Shown here piece after piece: positions 23,401 to 38,400 of a stretch of DNA of 64,000 nucleotides (position 1 is the stretch's first letter; every line of letters begins with the position of its first letter). Made by a program: the position numbers and the translations under genes. The DNA lies in assembly GCF_029227915.1 (NCBI RefSeq), contig NC_079876.1, positions 16,552,001-16,616,000 on the forward strand. Direction: 5' to 3'. The notes beneath the pieces are model-generated. The model worked only from the letters and a program-made list of their open reading frames with translations, was not told the origin of the DNA and searched no databases. The DNA comes from Hydractinia symbiolongicarpus. Taxonomy: Eukaryota > Cnidaria > Hydrozoa > Anthoathecata > Hydractiniidae.

Positions 23401-26400
23401 GTTTGTAATTTAACTGATTTTATTTTTTCAGATACTATTATTGTTACTTCTAAAATAAGTTCAGGTAAATAATAACATGCAAATATAACTGCAAATACTA
23501 CTTCTTAACATATGTTTAGTTTATAAAAGCAGTAACAACCAGTAATCAGTTAATCTGTCACTTAATGACAAATAATGAGTATTATTATTTTTAAATTTTA
23601 ATTTTAAATTAACAATTACACAACAAAATTTAATAATTACCCAGGTGAGTTTATTTAAACCTTAACAACATACAAAATCTTATATTCTTCTTAATTTTTG
23701 CATTGTCAAATTACTGGTTACTCTTTGCTCCCATATGTGCAGCGTTGTGTTTTAAACCTATTCAGTCTGGGTTTTTCGAACACATTATGAACAGGGTGTG
23801 GGCTCAATAACTTTTGAATACCACTATCTGCTTAAAATTCAATTACTTTAATTCTAGAGCCAATTTTTACATTCTGTTAAAAGTTTTCGATAGTTAAAAA
23901 AAAGATATTTAACATATTGTTTAGTTCTTACATAATTCGCATAAAAAAATGCAAAAAATTGTCTAAAAATTCTATATTCGTCAATTTTCGTGTAAAATCC
24001 AAAAAGGAAATCAGATTAATTATGTGTCCCAAATTTACAGAATAATCCTTAATGAAAAAAATATATCCTGGGCTCTGTGTGGTATTGGACCTAAAAATCT
24101 GGCATGCAGGTGTATAGATAAATATTAACTTCCTTCCCCCCCCCTGGATTGAATAGGGTTAACATAAATTAGAACAAGAATATTTGTATTTTGTAAGCAT
24201 ATTCCTTAATTGTATTTTACACCCAGAGATTGAAGACATTAGTTCCACGACAAGTTGATGTTGACTTTGATAAATTAGTGACAAAGTATGACGAAAAACA
24301 AAGAGAGGTGGAGGAGCAAGCTTTAAGAGCTAAGTATGACAAATATACAGATAATTGCAACTGAGTGCCAATATTATAAAATAAAAATCGACTGAATTTT
24401 GTGTGTTTTAACATTTAGGCAAGAAGAGGAGAGAAAGTTAAAAAAGTATCAGCAAGGCTTGAGGCAAAAAGAACTAGAAAGAGTATGGAATCCGGATTGA
24501 CTTTATTGTTACAACTTTTTGGTTAATTCTGTCCGTTAGTTTGTCCAATTGTTTGTTAGTTTGAGTAAAAATTTTAGAAAATTAACTGAGACATACAATT
24601 TATTACTTTAATTATATAACTTACATTGATCCCACATCTATTTTTTTTTTATTTCTAGTCTCGTCAAATAAGAGAACAACAGGACAAAATCATGGCTAAA
24701 ATTAAAGGAGCGAATGTCAAAATCCCAAAGCCCCCACAACAAAAGGTGAATGTCTGTTTTTTATCCATTTGTTTATTTATTTTCATTTATTTATCTTCAG
24801 AATGTACCAAATATGTTTTTGGGTTTTAGAAATCTGGGAAGACTCAGCAAGAGGTATTAAAGGAGAGGGAAATCCAGGTGACTGCTTTACTAAATGTTTG
24901 TTGGGTTTTATATTCATCAGAAAATGAAAACAAGTGCCATGAATGTTTTATCACTATAAGAGGTGCTAAATAAAATACGTTTGCATAACAATATGACATA
25001 TGTTTTGAATTAAGATTTATTTGTGCTAATTATTGGTAAGCAAAAATAAGGTATTTTTGCCTTGCACCTTGTTTACCACATAAACCAATGCTGCTGTCTT
25101 AAAAATATCCCCTTACATACGAAGCCTGCGTGCCACATTCTGTTTAGGGCAATGGTTTGATAAACAGGTTGGGTTAGGATTAAGTTTTTATTTGGAAATA
25201 CCCTTGCAAAAGCTATGTCTCCTTTTAGAGTGTTTATTGCAACATTGACAAATTTGAAAAACGTTTGCAAAATATGAGATCAATTGCATCACCAGAATCT
25301 TCAGATCAAATTAGGTATACTTCAAATTATGTTCTTTTGTTTTTGTTTTTTTCGAAATGTTGTTAACAAACAGTTTTTACAATGTCTTTTTGTTTAAGGG
25401 AAATTGATGTTGATATTGAAACATTTCTCAGCGATTCCCAAACTAAGAAGTCCCCGAAAACAAGTGACTTTGTCAAGGTATGCCACATTTCTTTATGTTT
25501 TGCTAAAGTATTATTTCTACGCATGTGAAAAGGTGGTTTATGGAAATATTATGTGTAGGGTTTTTTTACTCATGAAAATATGTTGATAATTTTTGTTGAC
25601 TTTGTAAACACCAGCTGACTTATGTCATATTCATACTTTTTCTGGACACTAAAGTTTTTCTAAACCCTCTTGAACTATTAAAATGTAAATCCAAAATGAA
25701 ATAAACCAACTGACCACATGCTAAAATTGGAATGAAAGTGTGAATGTAAAAGTGTGAGTTGGATGAAAAAGTTGTTGATTGCATATAGCAAGTTAGGTAC
25801 TAAGTCACCTCAGTGATGTATAAAAAATTATAAAAATTTTAGCCAGAAGAAAACTTTGATTATGTGATGAAGATCAGACAGCGACTCAATGAAGATGCCA
25901 ATGCACGAAAAGTAAATTTTTCCTTATCGCTGTGTGCATATTTGTAGGGGCATTCCCATAGTACATATGCATAAAGGGGAGGCAGGGATCAAGCCAAAAG
26001 TGTGCAATTGCACTAAAAAGGGAGGGGGTTGTCAAGGTGAAGTAATTTTAAAACTTATGTATTTTTTACAGCAGACGCTTACTATGCAATATATTATTGT
26101 GTTAAAAAGTATTTTTAAAAATTATAAATGATTGAGTAATTAAATCAAAAAAGAAATGGAATAAAGGAAAGGGGATAATTGAAAGTATGTACACAAGAGA
26201 GGGTCCTAGCGGACTTTTACACACAAGGGCTTGGGGAGGCCTAATTTTAGTGATTTTGTGTTGGTGTACTATGAGGATGTTCCCGATGCAAATAATTCTT
26301 TTTTTTATTTCTTTGGATGTTTATTGATTCGATTCTTTTTTACTTTTGATATTTCAGGAAAGAGAAAAAAGAAGAAGAAAAGTACTTGTTGAGCAAATGG

Positions 26401-29400
26401 AAGCACATGAAATTCAACAAGTATAAAAAAATTCATCATTGACAACAAGAAAAATCATTTTTAATAAATTTTAGTCTATTTTTCATCTTTTTTATAGGAG
26501 AGCGCGAGGGAGAACATTCTTGTTAACAGACTGATGAGACAGTCTCAAATGGAGCGCAGAATAGCTGTGCAACTTATGCATGTTCGCCATGAAAAGGAGG
26601 TGATACGGAATAACAGGTTGTCCCTTCTTAGCAAATTTAAACAAGGTTTTTCTAAATGTTTGTTTTACATATTGAATAAGACTGCTGTTTTTCATGTATA
26701 TTTACAAAAATTCTGGAAGTGGCAACCGCAGTAATTTTCGATTGTATGTTGAAGAACGTTGTTCAAGCTGACGTATGTCTTGCATTGCAATCTCTGGTGA
26801 CAACAAGTAGCGAGTCATCACAATCTGGCTAAACTGGATTTTTGCATTTTTAATTATATTTTTGTTGAACCAGCTCTAAATGAGTAAGCTATTAACTAAC
26901 TTAGACCAGTATACGTTGTAATAAAGATTTTTGGTGTACATTATAGGCTGGAAAGGGAACGTCAGTTCACAGAAAGAAGATTACAAGACTTTCAAGATGC
27001 TCTGGAAAGGGAAGCTGTATGTTCATACAACGCTTTTAAATATTTATTTTTTATTCCTCTTATTTCAATAAGACTCTTCTAACTAGGCAATATGTCACCA
27101 AGCTAAAATTGACTATGCCAAAGATGTCCAACAAAGTCAAGAATTGCATGATTCTATTGCAAAAGAACGGGCATTACGGAAAAGTGAAAAGCATTATGGC
27201 ATATGTAGAGAGGTATGCAGCTTTGAAATACCATAGTTCAATTAAAATTACTATCTCTAAGAATGTTGAGGCATTTTAGGTGCAGGACCAAAAAATATAT
27301 TTTTTTAAGGACTTTAACAATTTACAACCAGTTGTTACATATTCCCTATCGATATGAATACCTGGAATGTTTGTCAACTCCAGGCAAGAGCATCTGGAAA
27401 TTTAGCTCCACTGACTGTTAGTTAAAGTTTAGGTTTGAAGGGATGGCACTTGAATGATGAAGGATTTTCTAGTTATTTTATATATACCATAAGACTTGTC
27501 TTTTTTGTAAAAAAGTTTCACTCCTCAAGAATATTTTATATGAAATTCCTTTTACAAGATTTTATAGTGCCTGGAATTTGTGTCTCTTCCCAAATTTCTT
27601 GTGGTCCAACTACGTGTTTCTCCAAAAATTTCAAGTAGTGTAACTACGTAAATGAATATTTGTATAAATGGTCTGTAATAACACATCTATTTTAGATCTT
27701 ATTGGATATTGTTGACTTTGCATGTAAAGTGGGAGAGTACAGAGAATTAACTGAAAAGTAAGTTTTACCAGTGATGTGTTGAAGTGGAATTTACATCTAG
27801 TACTCACTTACTACGCACGCTGTGTAACAGTAGTCGTTGTGTAATACTCTGCAAATTGATTGTTTTTGTTTCCTATGTGTTTTATAAAAAGTGCAAACTA
27901 ATTACTGAATCATACTTTTCTTAGGCACCTGCCACCAAAAATTGTGAGGGAATGGAAAGCATTGTTTCTAAACTCCAAGCCTTTGTATGAGTATCCTGTA
28001 AGTCATGAAAATTGTTAATTCTGTATTTGTAAACCTGCACTTTTGGATTTGGTCCATTCACTGGTCTTTAGTTACAGTAATCACAATGATTGTATAAAAA
28101 AATGTAGTTTGCTCTCTTTCAACCAAAATTTACATTATTAGTTTTTTTATTACTAGCTTTATTACTAGCTCTAAGAAAATAGGGTAATCTTATGATGAAT
28201 TTACTTCATCACAACAAAAGTATATTTTAAGATTTTTTTGTGATAAAGTAACATCTTATAGTTTAACAACCATCATTGATTGAATAAGAAAGCTTTCAAC
28301 ACTAAAGAAAGAAAATTTGAAATTAGGCATTATTTTGGTACAATCCCTCGCTGGTTCATTGTTTTGTTTATACTTCAAGGTTGTGGAGGTTGACCCTGAA
28401 GCAGAAGAATTGCTTGCACTGGAAGAGTCTAAACAAACATTGTTGGATGAAGAAGACTTTTTAGAGTACAAGGTACTTTAAGCTTACGCAACCTATGAGT
28501 TTTTGTTTTCTTGAAAGATGGTAGATCTAGCTTTGTACTTCTTTTTTTTTTAGAATTTTGTTGGAGAATGGATACCTGTTGAAGGACAATCTTCTGTTGT
28601 CAAGGAAAACACTGTGCTTGGTTTTATTTTAAAACGATTAAATAATATTTTATATCCTCCCACTGTGAGTATTTGTATGTTATTTTTTTTTTTAATGTTT
28701 CATTGCATTATATTGTGCTCAATCTTAATTGTAAAGCCATTTCATTCTACGATTACTGTGGAAATCAGTAGATAATGAAAACTGCGTAATATACAATGCT
28801 GACAACATAGGTAAATTGTAGATTGAAATAACTCATTGTTCTACATAAATTAAACAGTGACGCTTGAATTGAGACAGAGCAAAAAAAATATTGTTTTTTG
28901 GGGTGGCGTAAGTAATTCTTTGTTACGCTGTGATAAATCACAAAAAAATGTCTGTTGTAACTGCAACATAGTAGCCACTACATTTAGAATAAATTATGCT
29001 TCTCTTTTTAATTTTCGGATATAAGTGTTGTTGCTAACTTCTTCGATGTTTCGCCTTGACATATTTGTAAAGAAAATGTGCCAAAATTAGACCTGTGTAG
29101 AATATACTCTTTGAAAGGTGCAAAATTATTATTTTTTGTATAGCTTATCTCTCACGATTAAAACAATTTGAGGTCATTTTTAAAGATCTTTCACAGTTAT
29201 GTAGAAATTTTCTTTTTTAAAAAAATCTTTATTGGTTCTCAAAATAAAAATAATTTTTCCTAAAAATTTTCCCTAATTTTCCAAAATTAAAACGTTAGCT
29301 ACTACCACCCTGGATATTATTCTCGGGGAACTACCCATGGTTCAACTCTTTCCTGAAATTGGAAAACAGCATTACTTGAGGAGTACTGTGCAGTCAGTAG

Positions 29401-32400
29401 GCTGCAAAAGTCCTACTTTGGCAGGGGTGTAGGCCTTGAAACCGATGTGTTGTAGCTACACTTTCTCCATTGTCTATATTATGAACCAACCTGGAAAGGC
29501 TAGAAATAGGGTGGAATTGAAGCATGTTGACTTCAGCAAAATTTAACACACTCTAACATTTTGGATTTAACCAATTAATCTAAGATCTTAAGTCCTAAGT
29601 CCGCTATGAACAGTTAAAAGTAAACTTTGACAAGTTTTTGGGTCATGTCATATATATATATATATACTAGCAATATATATATATACTATATATATATTGC
29701 TATATATATATTGCTGTTATTGAACATAATTATAGTAACAAATACTAAAATATTCAAAAAGCCAAACTGAATGGCCAAAAAATATTTCAACCTTGGCAAA
29801 ACTGTTAAATACAAATAAATACATACCACTCAAAGCTAGTTCATGCATGGGCACAAAATGCATTTAAATTCTCGTAGTTAGAATAATTAGGTGACCAATA
29901 AAGTTACCAGCAGACCAATTTCGATATGCTTGACCAGTCTGAATATGCTTAAAAGGCAAGCTTGTTGAATAGAAATCCTGTTTTATTATAATGTCTTAAA
30001 AATTATTACTGAAAATTTCATATTTAACTTTGGATTAAAAAATATACTGTATTTTTAATATATTTATTACAATTAGCCTCCACCTCCAGAACCTGAGTTT
30101 CCAGCTTTTCCAATCAAAGTTTGTGTCCTTGGCAAATTCTTTTCTGGCAAGACACGAGCAATACAACAAATTGCTTCCAGTAAGTGAACTTGTTTTTGTT
30201 GTAGTATTTGCTTTTATATCTCTTATTTTCATTGTCTGATTTATTGCAGTTGTGTGGATTTTATTCTGTACATGTGTAAATACCCTTGGAAAAGAATACA
30301 TACTCAGTGAAGAGCATTGAAATTTTCATGTTGTGTTTTTACTTTAGCTCATCGTATTCAATTACTGGATGTCGAAGTAATTGTTGATGATGCTTTGGAA
30401 GCATGGAAGTGTCAGGAAATGATACCCCCAGTGTTAGATATTGAGGTAAATTGTGTTAAAACAGGCACGTAGGAAGTAGAAATGAGATTTTGATTGCTAG
30501 ACTGCTTAGATCATCAAAAAATGATGCAAGTTAGGTATTATTAGGTAAAATAAAGTCTTTTTGTTTCTTTTGCTAATTATTTTTTTATTTTCGGATGGAG
30601 GGTTATGGTTGATACTCAGACTCAATTACTATGGGCCTAATTTTGTGTTCCTTGTGTTTACATCATGCTTAGCATCGCCCTGTTCTTCTTCATTCTTAAA
30701 TGCCATCCTCAGCAAATAATTTCTTAATTATTTTTGTTTTATGTCAAAGCTTGCATCAAGGGAGTCTTGCTCTGAATTAAAACTGGAATGTGATGGTGAA
30801 ATAGTATCTGAAAGCAAGGAATTTCAAGAAACAGAACAAGTTGTACTACCTGAAAAAGTGATGGAAACTACTGGCCAACCAGGTACACTTTTATAAAAGA
30901 GTTTTTGAGGTTAATTTATCATAATTGATCATGATTTGAAAATGGTTCTGCCAAATATTTTTTCCTAATTTTGTTATAGTATTTTTGTGATACACTTAAC
31001 TTTTTGGATGAATTATTACATTAATTAAAGGAATCCCATATAATTGAATAATTAATAAAATTATCAGTCAAATGTTTTGCTTGTTTGTGCATATATTTTG
31101 TTTTCAGTGTTTGTGAAAATTTTGCGAAGTTTCAACTAATTCTAAATTAAGTCTGGAAATAATCTTTGCTAGACTTTTTGCTAGATTTGTGCAAATTGAT
31201 CGATACTCACAAAAATAATTCTTTTTAAACCAGAAACTATCCTGTGAATCTATATTATAATACCCATACACCTCTGTCGGTCATGCAAAATGGTAGCTTA
31301 GTTGCGCAAGTAGTGAGATGCACATGATGCAGTATAAAAAGGATGGGCGAACCTGTGGATTTTCCACGGGCTAATGACTAGTATAGAACTATTTCCGCAA
31401 GTATTTCTGACCCTCACATTTCATACCGTATATTATATTTCATATTAAAAACCACTGGTAAAAAAAAACTACCACTTACTCCCCTCCCCAATAACCCCTT
31501 ACCAAGTGTAGTGAACGTTTTTCATAATTTTAGTTAAAACATTATTTGTATTTAATAGAAACTAACGAGGATGAAAATCCTGGAAAAGTAGTCACACGAA
31601 ACAGTGAAGCTGCTTCAGCTACACCTGATACTAGCTTAAAAAAGGGTAGCATAGCCATGACAGAATCTGATACTTCCCTACATCTCACTGAATCAAAAGA
31701 AAATGTAACGTTTTTTATTTGAAGTTAATTTTAGTGTTCTCTTTATATACAATACTTTTTTACATGTCCAATTTCATGCAGTTTGACATTTTCATCTTTT
31801 ACAGCAATTAACACTTCGTGCAAAGTTGGGTGGCAAGGCAAATGTTTATTTAAAGAAAGGACGTGGAATTCCAGATTCTTTACTTGTTGATATTTTAGTG
31901 GAACACATTAGGTATAATAATATTTCCTTAGTGCATTTCAGCTAGTTAAGAAAAGTGACTTGTAACTGCTCCAGATTATTTGCGGTGTAAACTATTGATG
32001 GCATTTTACCGTATCAAATACTAACAAGCAATCTCTATGGTAGAACCTTTATCAAGGTCTTAATGAGCAGAATTTATTCAATCTTACGCTAATGATATAT
32101 ACTCTGATTTTAATATTAAAATTTAATTATATGTGCATGTGACTTTGTGGATTTAGAGTTCGCTTCGTAATCAAGAGGTCCTTGGTTCAGTTCACAATGC
32201 AGGCATATTTAGCAAGTGTTTATACCATAGCTTCGGGTCAACCCATGCTAATAGAGGAAAATTGGTTAGGCAATTCTAGTGTATACATCCAGAACACAGG
32301 ACCCATATTGATAACAGTATTACCAACACTGAAGTGGCTATATCATGTATAAATATTTTGGAATAATAATAATATACAAATTCAATATTTTTTTTTCTTT

Positions 32401-35400
32401 AACTTCATATAAATAATATGGTATTATGTATTTATACAGGAACATTCCAGATGGAACAGGATGGATTATTGATGGCTTCCCAATGAATATTCAACAAGCC
32501 AAGGTATATATTTATATAAAAATTTCTTAGAATATCAGGTATTTTGTGTACCCTGTAAGCCAAAGTAAATTTGTCATCCTCTAAGTGTGTTTAGTTGTAA
32601 TGTGCAATACTACCAGAATTTTTGAGACTTACATTTTTTCTGCTTTTACATCAAAGCACATTTTCACATTAACATTTTTCCCAATAACTTGGCAAAATGT
32701 CTGTTAAATAATATTTTTGTCTTAGTTACTTGAAAAGGCCTTGACAGGATACGAAGCTGCTCCAAGTCCTCGCAAATCTGTGGTGAAGAAAGGGAGGAAG
32801 TCTCGACTTGCACCTGACCCATATCCACCTGCTGAGGTATGTTTTATACGTTGTGTTTTCCAGACTTGTAGTTTGTCATACAATTATTAATATAGATCCA
32901 ATTTTATTCTGAACGATAGCACAATGTAACTATTTCCATAAATAGTTAATTGTGCTATTAAAACTTTTTCTAATTTGGTGTAAAGGGAAAAATATTACAT
33001 AATTAGTATAAAAAGCTAAAAGTTGAATAACATTGCATATATGTGGCACCACAGTCATGTATATATTAAATCCTGTTGGTACTTGTTGGCAAAAAGGTAT
33101 GTTGTAAGGAAGTCCTTGTGTCATGTTGCAGGATCGTTTACAACATGTCCTAGAGAGATAGCTTCAGATCGATTACCCAGTGGTATCTTTTGAAAAGTTG
33201 ATTCAAATTCAAGTTGATCTATACTCTTTGCAACATTTGGAAATCTAATGCACAAGTTAACTAAGGCTGGAAAAGATATTGTCTTTTATTAAAGCGTTCT
33301 AACTCAACTATAACAAGTAGTATCAGGCACATTTGAAGAATGCAATGTGATGCTAGTGTCATTCATTTTTTATTTTTTAAGGTGAAAGTACCCAAGAGTG
33401 GTATCGATGTTGTTGTTTTATTCGATGTGTCTGACGAGGTTGTTTTAAGAAGAGCAGAAGGAAGATCTTGTAAGTATTCTTGACGTCAGCATATCCAATT
33501 TGAAATACCGTCTTTGCAGACATTTGTTTTATTTTTCCATACCTATGGATAAAATAAGTACCCTGTGTTTTAATTTTCTTGTTGCTTTTTGTGCTAGATG
33601 ATCCAGAAACCGGGGAGGAGTTTCATGAAGAATTTAACCCTCCTCCGGAGGGTTGTTATACTGGTTTGCAGAGCAAGAATAAAGTTAATTCAGTAGTTGA
33701 TACTTCCAACGACAAAGAGCAAGCTCAAATAAGGTTGCACTTTTCTTTAGAATGATTTTATAAGAACCTGAAATAGCAATAAAAACAAAACAAAAAACAT
33801 GGATCAATATGTCATTTAAGTCACATTGAACGCATAAATAAACTGTTGTGATTTTTGTACTTAAATTTTGGTTTGCGAAAATTGAATACTGCCGTTTATT
33901 TGAGATTTTGTCTTTAAAAAAACCCAAAATATTTTAATGTCAGGGACTGTATAAAAAGGATTAAATCACTCAACTTCTGCAAGCAACCTTTGAAAAAAAT
34001 ATAAAAATTCTCACATAGCTTTACACAGCACGTAATTTATATAATACTCTATTTTTTTTGTTATATCCAATAGATTGACTACATTTCAAGATAACTGGCC
34101 TAAATTGGAAAAATGGTTCAATCGCTTTAATGTCTTACAGACAGTAGATGCAGACACTTCATATGGTAACTGTTTAGAAATATTAATTGGCACGTGGCCT
34201 TGTGGCTATGGAGTTCGCTTCGTAATCACAAGGTCTGTGGTTCAGTCCATAGCGAGGGAAAGTTTAGCAAGTTTCTTTAACATAGCTACAAGCCAACCCA
34301 TGCCATGTGAGAGAAAATGGGTAGGCAATGTCAGTGTTTAAAATATAGACATTCTAAACACAGGACCCACGTTGATAACAGTGTTTCCTACGCTGAAATG
34401 GCTATATCCTGTATAAATATTCAGAATAATTATAATAATTATAATAATATATTTTTTCAGTATCTATTTGGTTTTGCCTTTATGAAAACCACATAAAAGT
34501 GTAGTAGCACATATGGGAGGTAATCTAGAGGCATAACATATTGATTTTAAAAATTTAGAACAAGTCTAACATTCTAGGCTTGACATGGCTTGTATATAAG
34601 AAAGGTTTTTTTTTAAAAAAAAGACCCCAAGAATTGGTTCACAATTCTTAAAAAATATTAGGAACTTTACGAAACTAGAACAGGGACTATCTACTACGTT
34701 GTTGTCATTAACTTTTCATCAAAGCTTGTTGTACGAAAAGACGTGTCAAATATTAATTAGTAAAAATTAAACGAGAGCAACAACCATAAATAAAATAAAA
34801 ACAAATATGGCTATTGTAAAAATTGCAAAAAAAAACATGCAAAACTGTTAAAGAAACTGACAACAAGCATTACACATACAAAATTTTACAACAAAATATT
34901 TGCTTTTTCTTCGTTTTTTCAGTAGTATTTTTATATTGCATTTTTACTAGGTTAAATTATTCGACACTCTACCACACAAGGTTTCTTTTTTGAGTTGCAC
35001 ATTGAAAAAATAATGATATTTTCTTCCTTGTAAATGGCACCGTCCTTGTTATGTAAGGTCTCTATTATCGTTTGATAAAAAAATTTTCAAAAGTTAATGA
35101 CATGTTCATTACCAAAATATTTGAAAAGAATTTTCTAATGTATTTTACCTAAAACCTTAATCGAGAGAAAATTTTGCTTTCGATTGGATAGAGGCCTATA
35201 TTTACATTTGATTAATACTGTTTTGGTTCATAATAGAACATGAAGTCATGTTTTGTTCTATTGATTGTTAAACATTCTTAAAATCATTTGCGTAAAATCC
35301 AATCAAAGCTTGCTGTCATGTAGACCATGTAACAGCCCTCTTTAAAAAACACCCCTGCAAAAAAAATTATATAAACTCCTCTCTCTATTAAACGCCCCCC

Positions 35401-38400
35401 CCCCCCTAGTGTGATCACAGCAAGCGTTAATTGGAAAAAATATGTTTTTTATTAAAAACAAAGCTTTGTCTTTTTTCTTAATACTTATTTATATTCAAAT
35501 AATATTTTTCGTAAACGTCCTTTTTTAACGCCCCCTCTAATAAAAACCCCCTAAAAATCCTTAAATTTTATAAACGCCTGGGGCGTGCATGGAAGAAAAT
35601 ACGGTACGTGTGCATTATAAATGTTGCTTTTTTAGAAGATGTATGTTCCCAACTAAAAGACATTTTGGACTCTACACTACAAAGAGTGAGTAATTTACAA
35701 TAATTTTCTTGTTTTCTCAAACCGCTCGAATCGGTCAAATTGAACACTTTGCCTGCAGTCTTCAGTACATGCTTAAAAGTGAAAAATACAAACAAGTCAG
35801 TCCTTTATGAAGTAAATTCAACCAAAGCTGGAGCATCAAATAAGCAGGCATGTCTTTTTACTGCTGTGTACAATGTCACTTGATTCCATGTTAACACTGC
35901 CTTATAATCTTTCATTCAGTTAGTGACGCCTGTACCAGAGGATGAACCAATACAGCAGGTAGTCTAGTTTGCTTTTATCATTCTGCAATTCTTAATTCAA
36001 ATTTATTATTAAGTAAAATGTTTCCATCACAATATTGAAGGTGTTTTTTTAATTTGTCTTTTCAGAAAATAGATGAAGAAGTAATTGCAGAAAATCTAGG
36101 TAAAGTTTTGTTAATTAGCTTTGACAAGCAGAGAAATAGTGGAAGAGGTTGTATATAACTAGTTATACGCCTTTGAAAATATTCTTTAAATGAAGGAAAA
36201 AGTTTTTACTACATTACTAACATGGCATTTCTTAATTTTGGAAAGATGGCCATTTTTAAGTTAATGTTTGAAATGACGGATCGGGATCAGCTGAACATTA
36301 CAACTGTGAAAACTATGCAAGAAAAAAACCATTCAATATCGCCTGTTATTCCATTTACATTATGGTACTCTCCACAACACACATTTAAAACTAACCTGGC
36401 GAGAGGTTTAGTTTTGTTTTGTTTTTATCCATAACTACAATTTTAGTTCCAAAGGTATCTTAATAAACATTTAAAGAAATTATTTTTTAATTTTAAAAAT
36501 GGAAACATCTGACAAAAAGCAGTATATAGTTGCAGTGAGTACACATGAATGCTTTAGTAATTAAAACCATTCTTTACTTTTTGAAATATGTTTATCAAAA
36601 AACTTGACATTTGCAGAAAGTTTCGAAATTTGAGTTTCTCTAGTACTAAGTGGCTTTATCCCTGTTTGCTATGTGCCTTTTGCTCCTTCTAAGTATAAAG
36701 GGAGGAGGGTCATAAAGTCAGGGGTCCCAGCCGATATAAAATCATAAAATGAGCATTTTTTTCTCAAAAACCATAAAATAAGCATAAAATTGATTTTTTG
36801 GCATAATAAATCATAATTTTTGCACATGTGTTCTCCAAAATTTTTTTTTACGCAGTTATTTTTAATTTTGTTTGCTCTTTACTTAGCATTTATTATATTA
36901 TTTATTCCCCAGAGTTTTTTGTAGCAATTGTTTAAGTCGAGAAGAGAGTAGAACAACTTTTTTTTCAAGGTTAGTAATTACAAAAGCTATCCTAGGCTCA
37001 TTTTTGGTTAAAATGATAAATTTTCAGCTTATTGTAAAATTTGTGTTCAAGCATTCAAAATTGAGAAAATTGTGTCATGACACTTTGCATGTGATTTTAC
37101 TTGAGATAAGCCACTGTTGTTAAATATCTTACAACCAAACCAAAGATGGCAAGTTAAGTCTTAGTCAAGGCGGTTTATTCCTAAGCCTGGAAAATGTTAC
37201 AAGCTTTGCTCTTATTGATAAAAACCAAAAACAAATTTTAGGGTCAAACCCTTAGACTTGATTGATTTAACCCATTGTTTAGAAATAAACCTTGGTGGTA
37301 ACAGTATAGACTGTCAAAATTCAAAACACTATTTATGTGTACCTAGTTTTCCAAGGGTTATCCAGTTTATGTTGGAAATTTGTCAAATCTGTGTGAAATT
37401 AGTAAGAAAATTAAGCATTGGCATAAAGTTGGCATAAAGTCAGCTAAATTTTTATAACAAAAACAGTGTGATGGTGGTTTTGAGCAACATATTTATTTAT
37501 TTATTTATTTCCGAATTTATATACAGGGTGAGTATGTCAGTAAAAAATACTGTTATAAATATACGTCCTGTCTTATAGTCTGTAGCAGTGGGGTCAAAAT
37601 TTTCAAAAATGCGACCTCACCCCTCCCTTCATGCCAAATAGGGTTAAAACCGTTTTTTTCTTAAATGAAAAACGTGCTGAACGTAAATAAGACAGTGAAT
37701 TGCATTGTAAGAATACAAAACTAATTTTTTTTTCTATTGATTTTAGGCGGTTGTCTTGCACAGAAAAAAACCCCTTGCTATACCAAAAATAATAGGATAT
37801 ACACACTTTTTTTTATCAGAATCGTACATTTTTGTTGCAGTCTTAGGATTCTTAAAAAGTCCTTTAAGCCATAAACAATAACTTTTAAAGCGATCCTTAA
37901 TATTTTGAATATAAATGTGAAAATATGCAATGACATAAAACGGAAAATTTAATTGAACGAATAAGGGATAGGCTATTCAATAGAAGAGTCATTGTGTAAC
38001 TTAATTTCAAAATATAAAATTTGGTTGCATTATAATATTGTTGCTTTAACGCCATTTTTTCGATAAAAATGTTGTAAAATTAATATTTTAGTTTACTCAA
38101 ATTCTCCCTCTTAAAAATGATGGAATGAAAATGGTGATCGAATTTTTTTAGCATATTCTTAAAATGTATGAAACGATAATTCTAAGAAAACTAATTCTCA
38201 CAAAAAGTAAAAAACAAACAAACAATTATTCGAACAGTTTGGCACAGGATTTTAGTGTGACTTAATTTTCTTTTACCTAATAGCTAATCCTGCTGCGCCG
38301 GAAGCCCCTCCAGAGGGAGGTGAGAAAGACTTAGGAACTAAAACAGAACTGAAAGAGGAGACCAGTGACCCCCCAACACCTGCAGAGGTATCGAAAAAAG

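Noticed and set aside
29648-29715. Possible TATA-rich promoter
   Set aside because: Simple TA microsatellite deep inside an intron.
32131-32376. Functional tRNA gene
   Set aside because: Box A/B words exist, but there is no cloverleaf with intact acceptor stem and the sequence continues as a SINE body.
34075-34341. 88-codon plus frame as a separate gene
   Set aside because: It is SPEF2 exon 30 read through its donor into a SINE.
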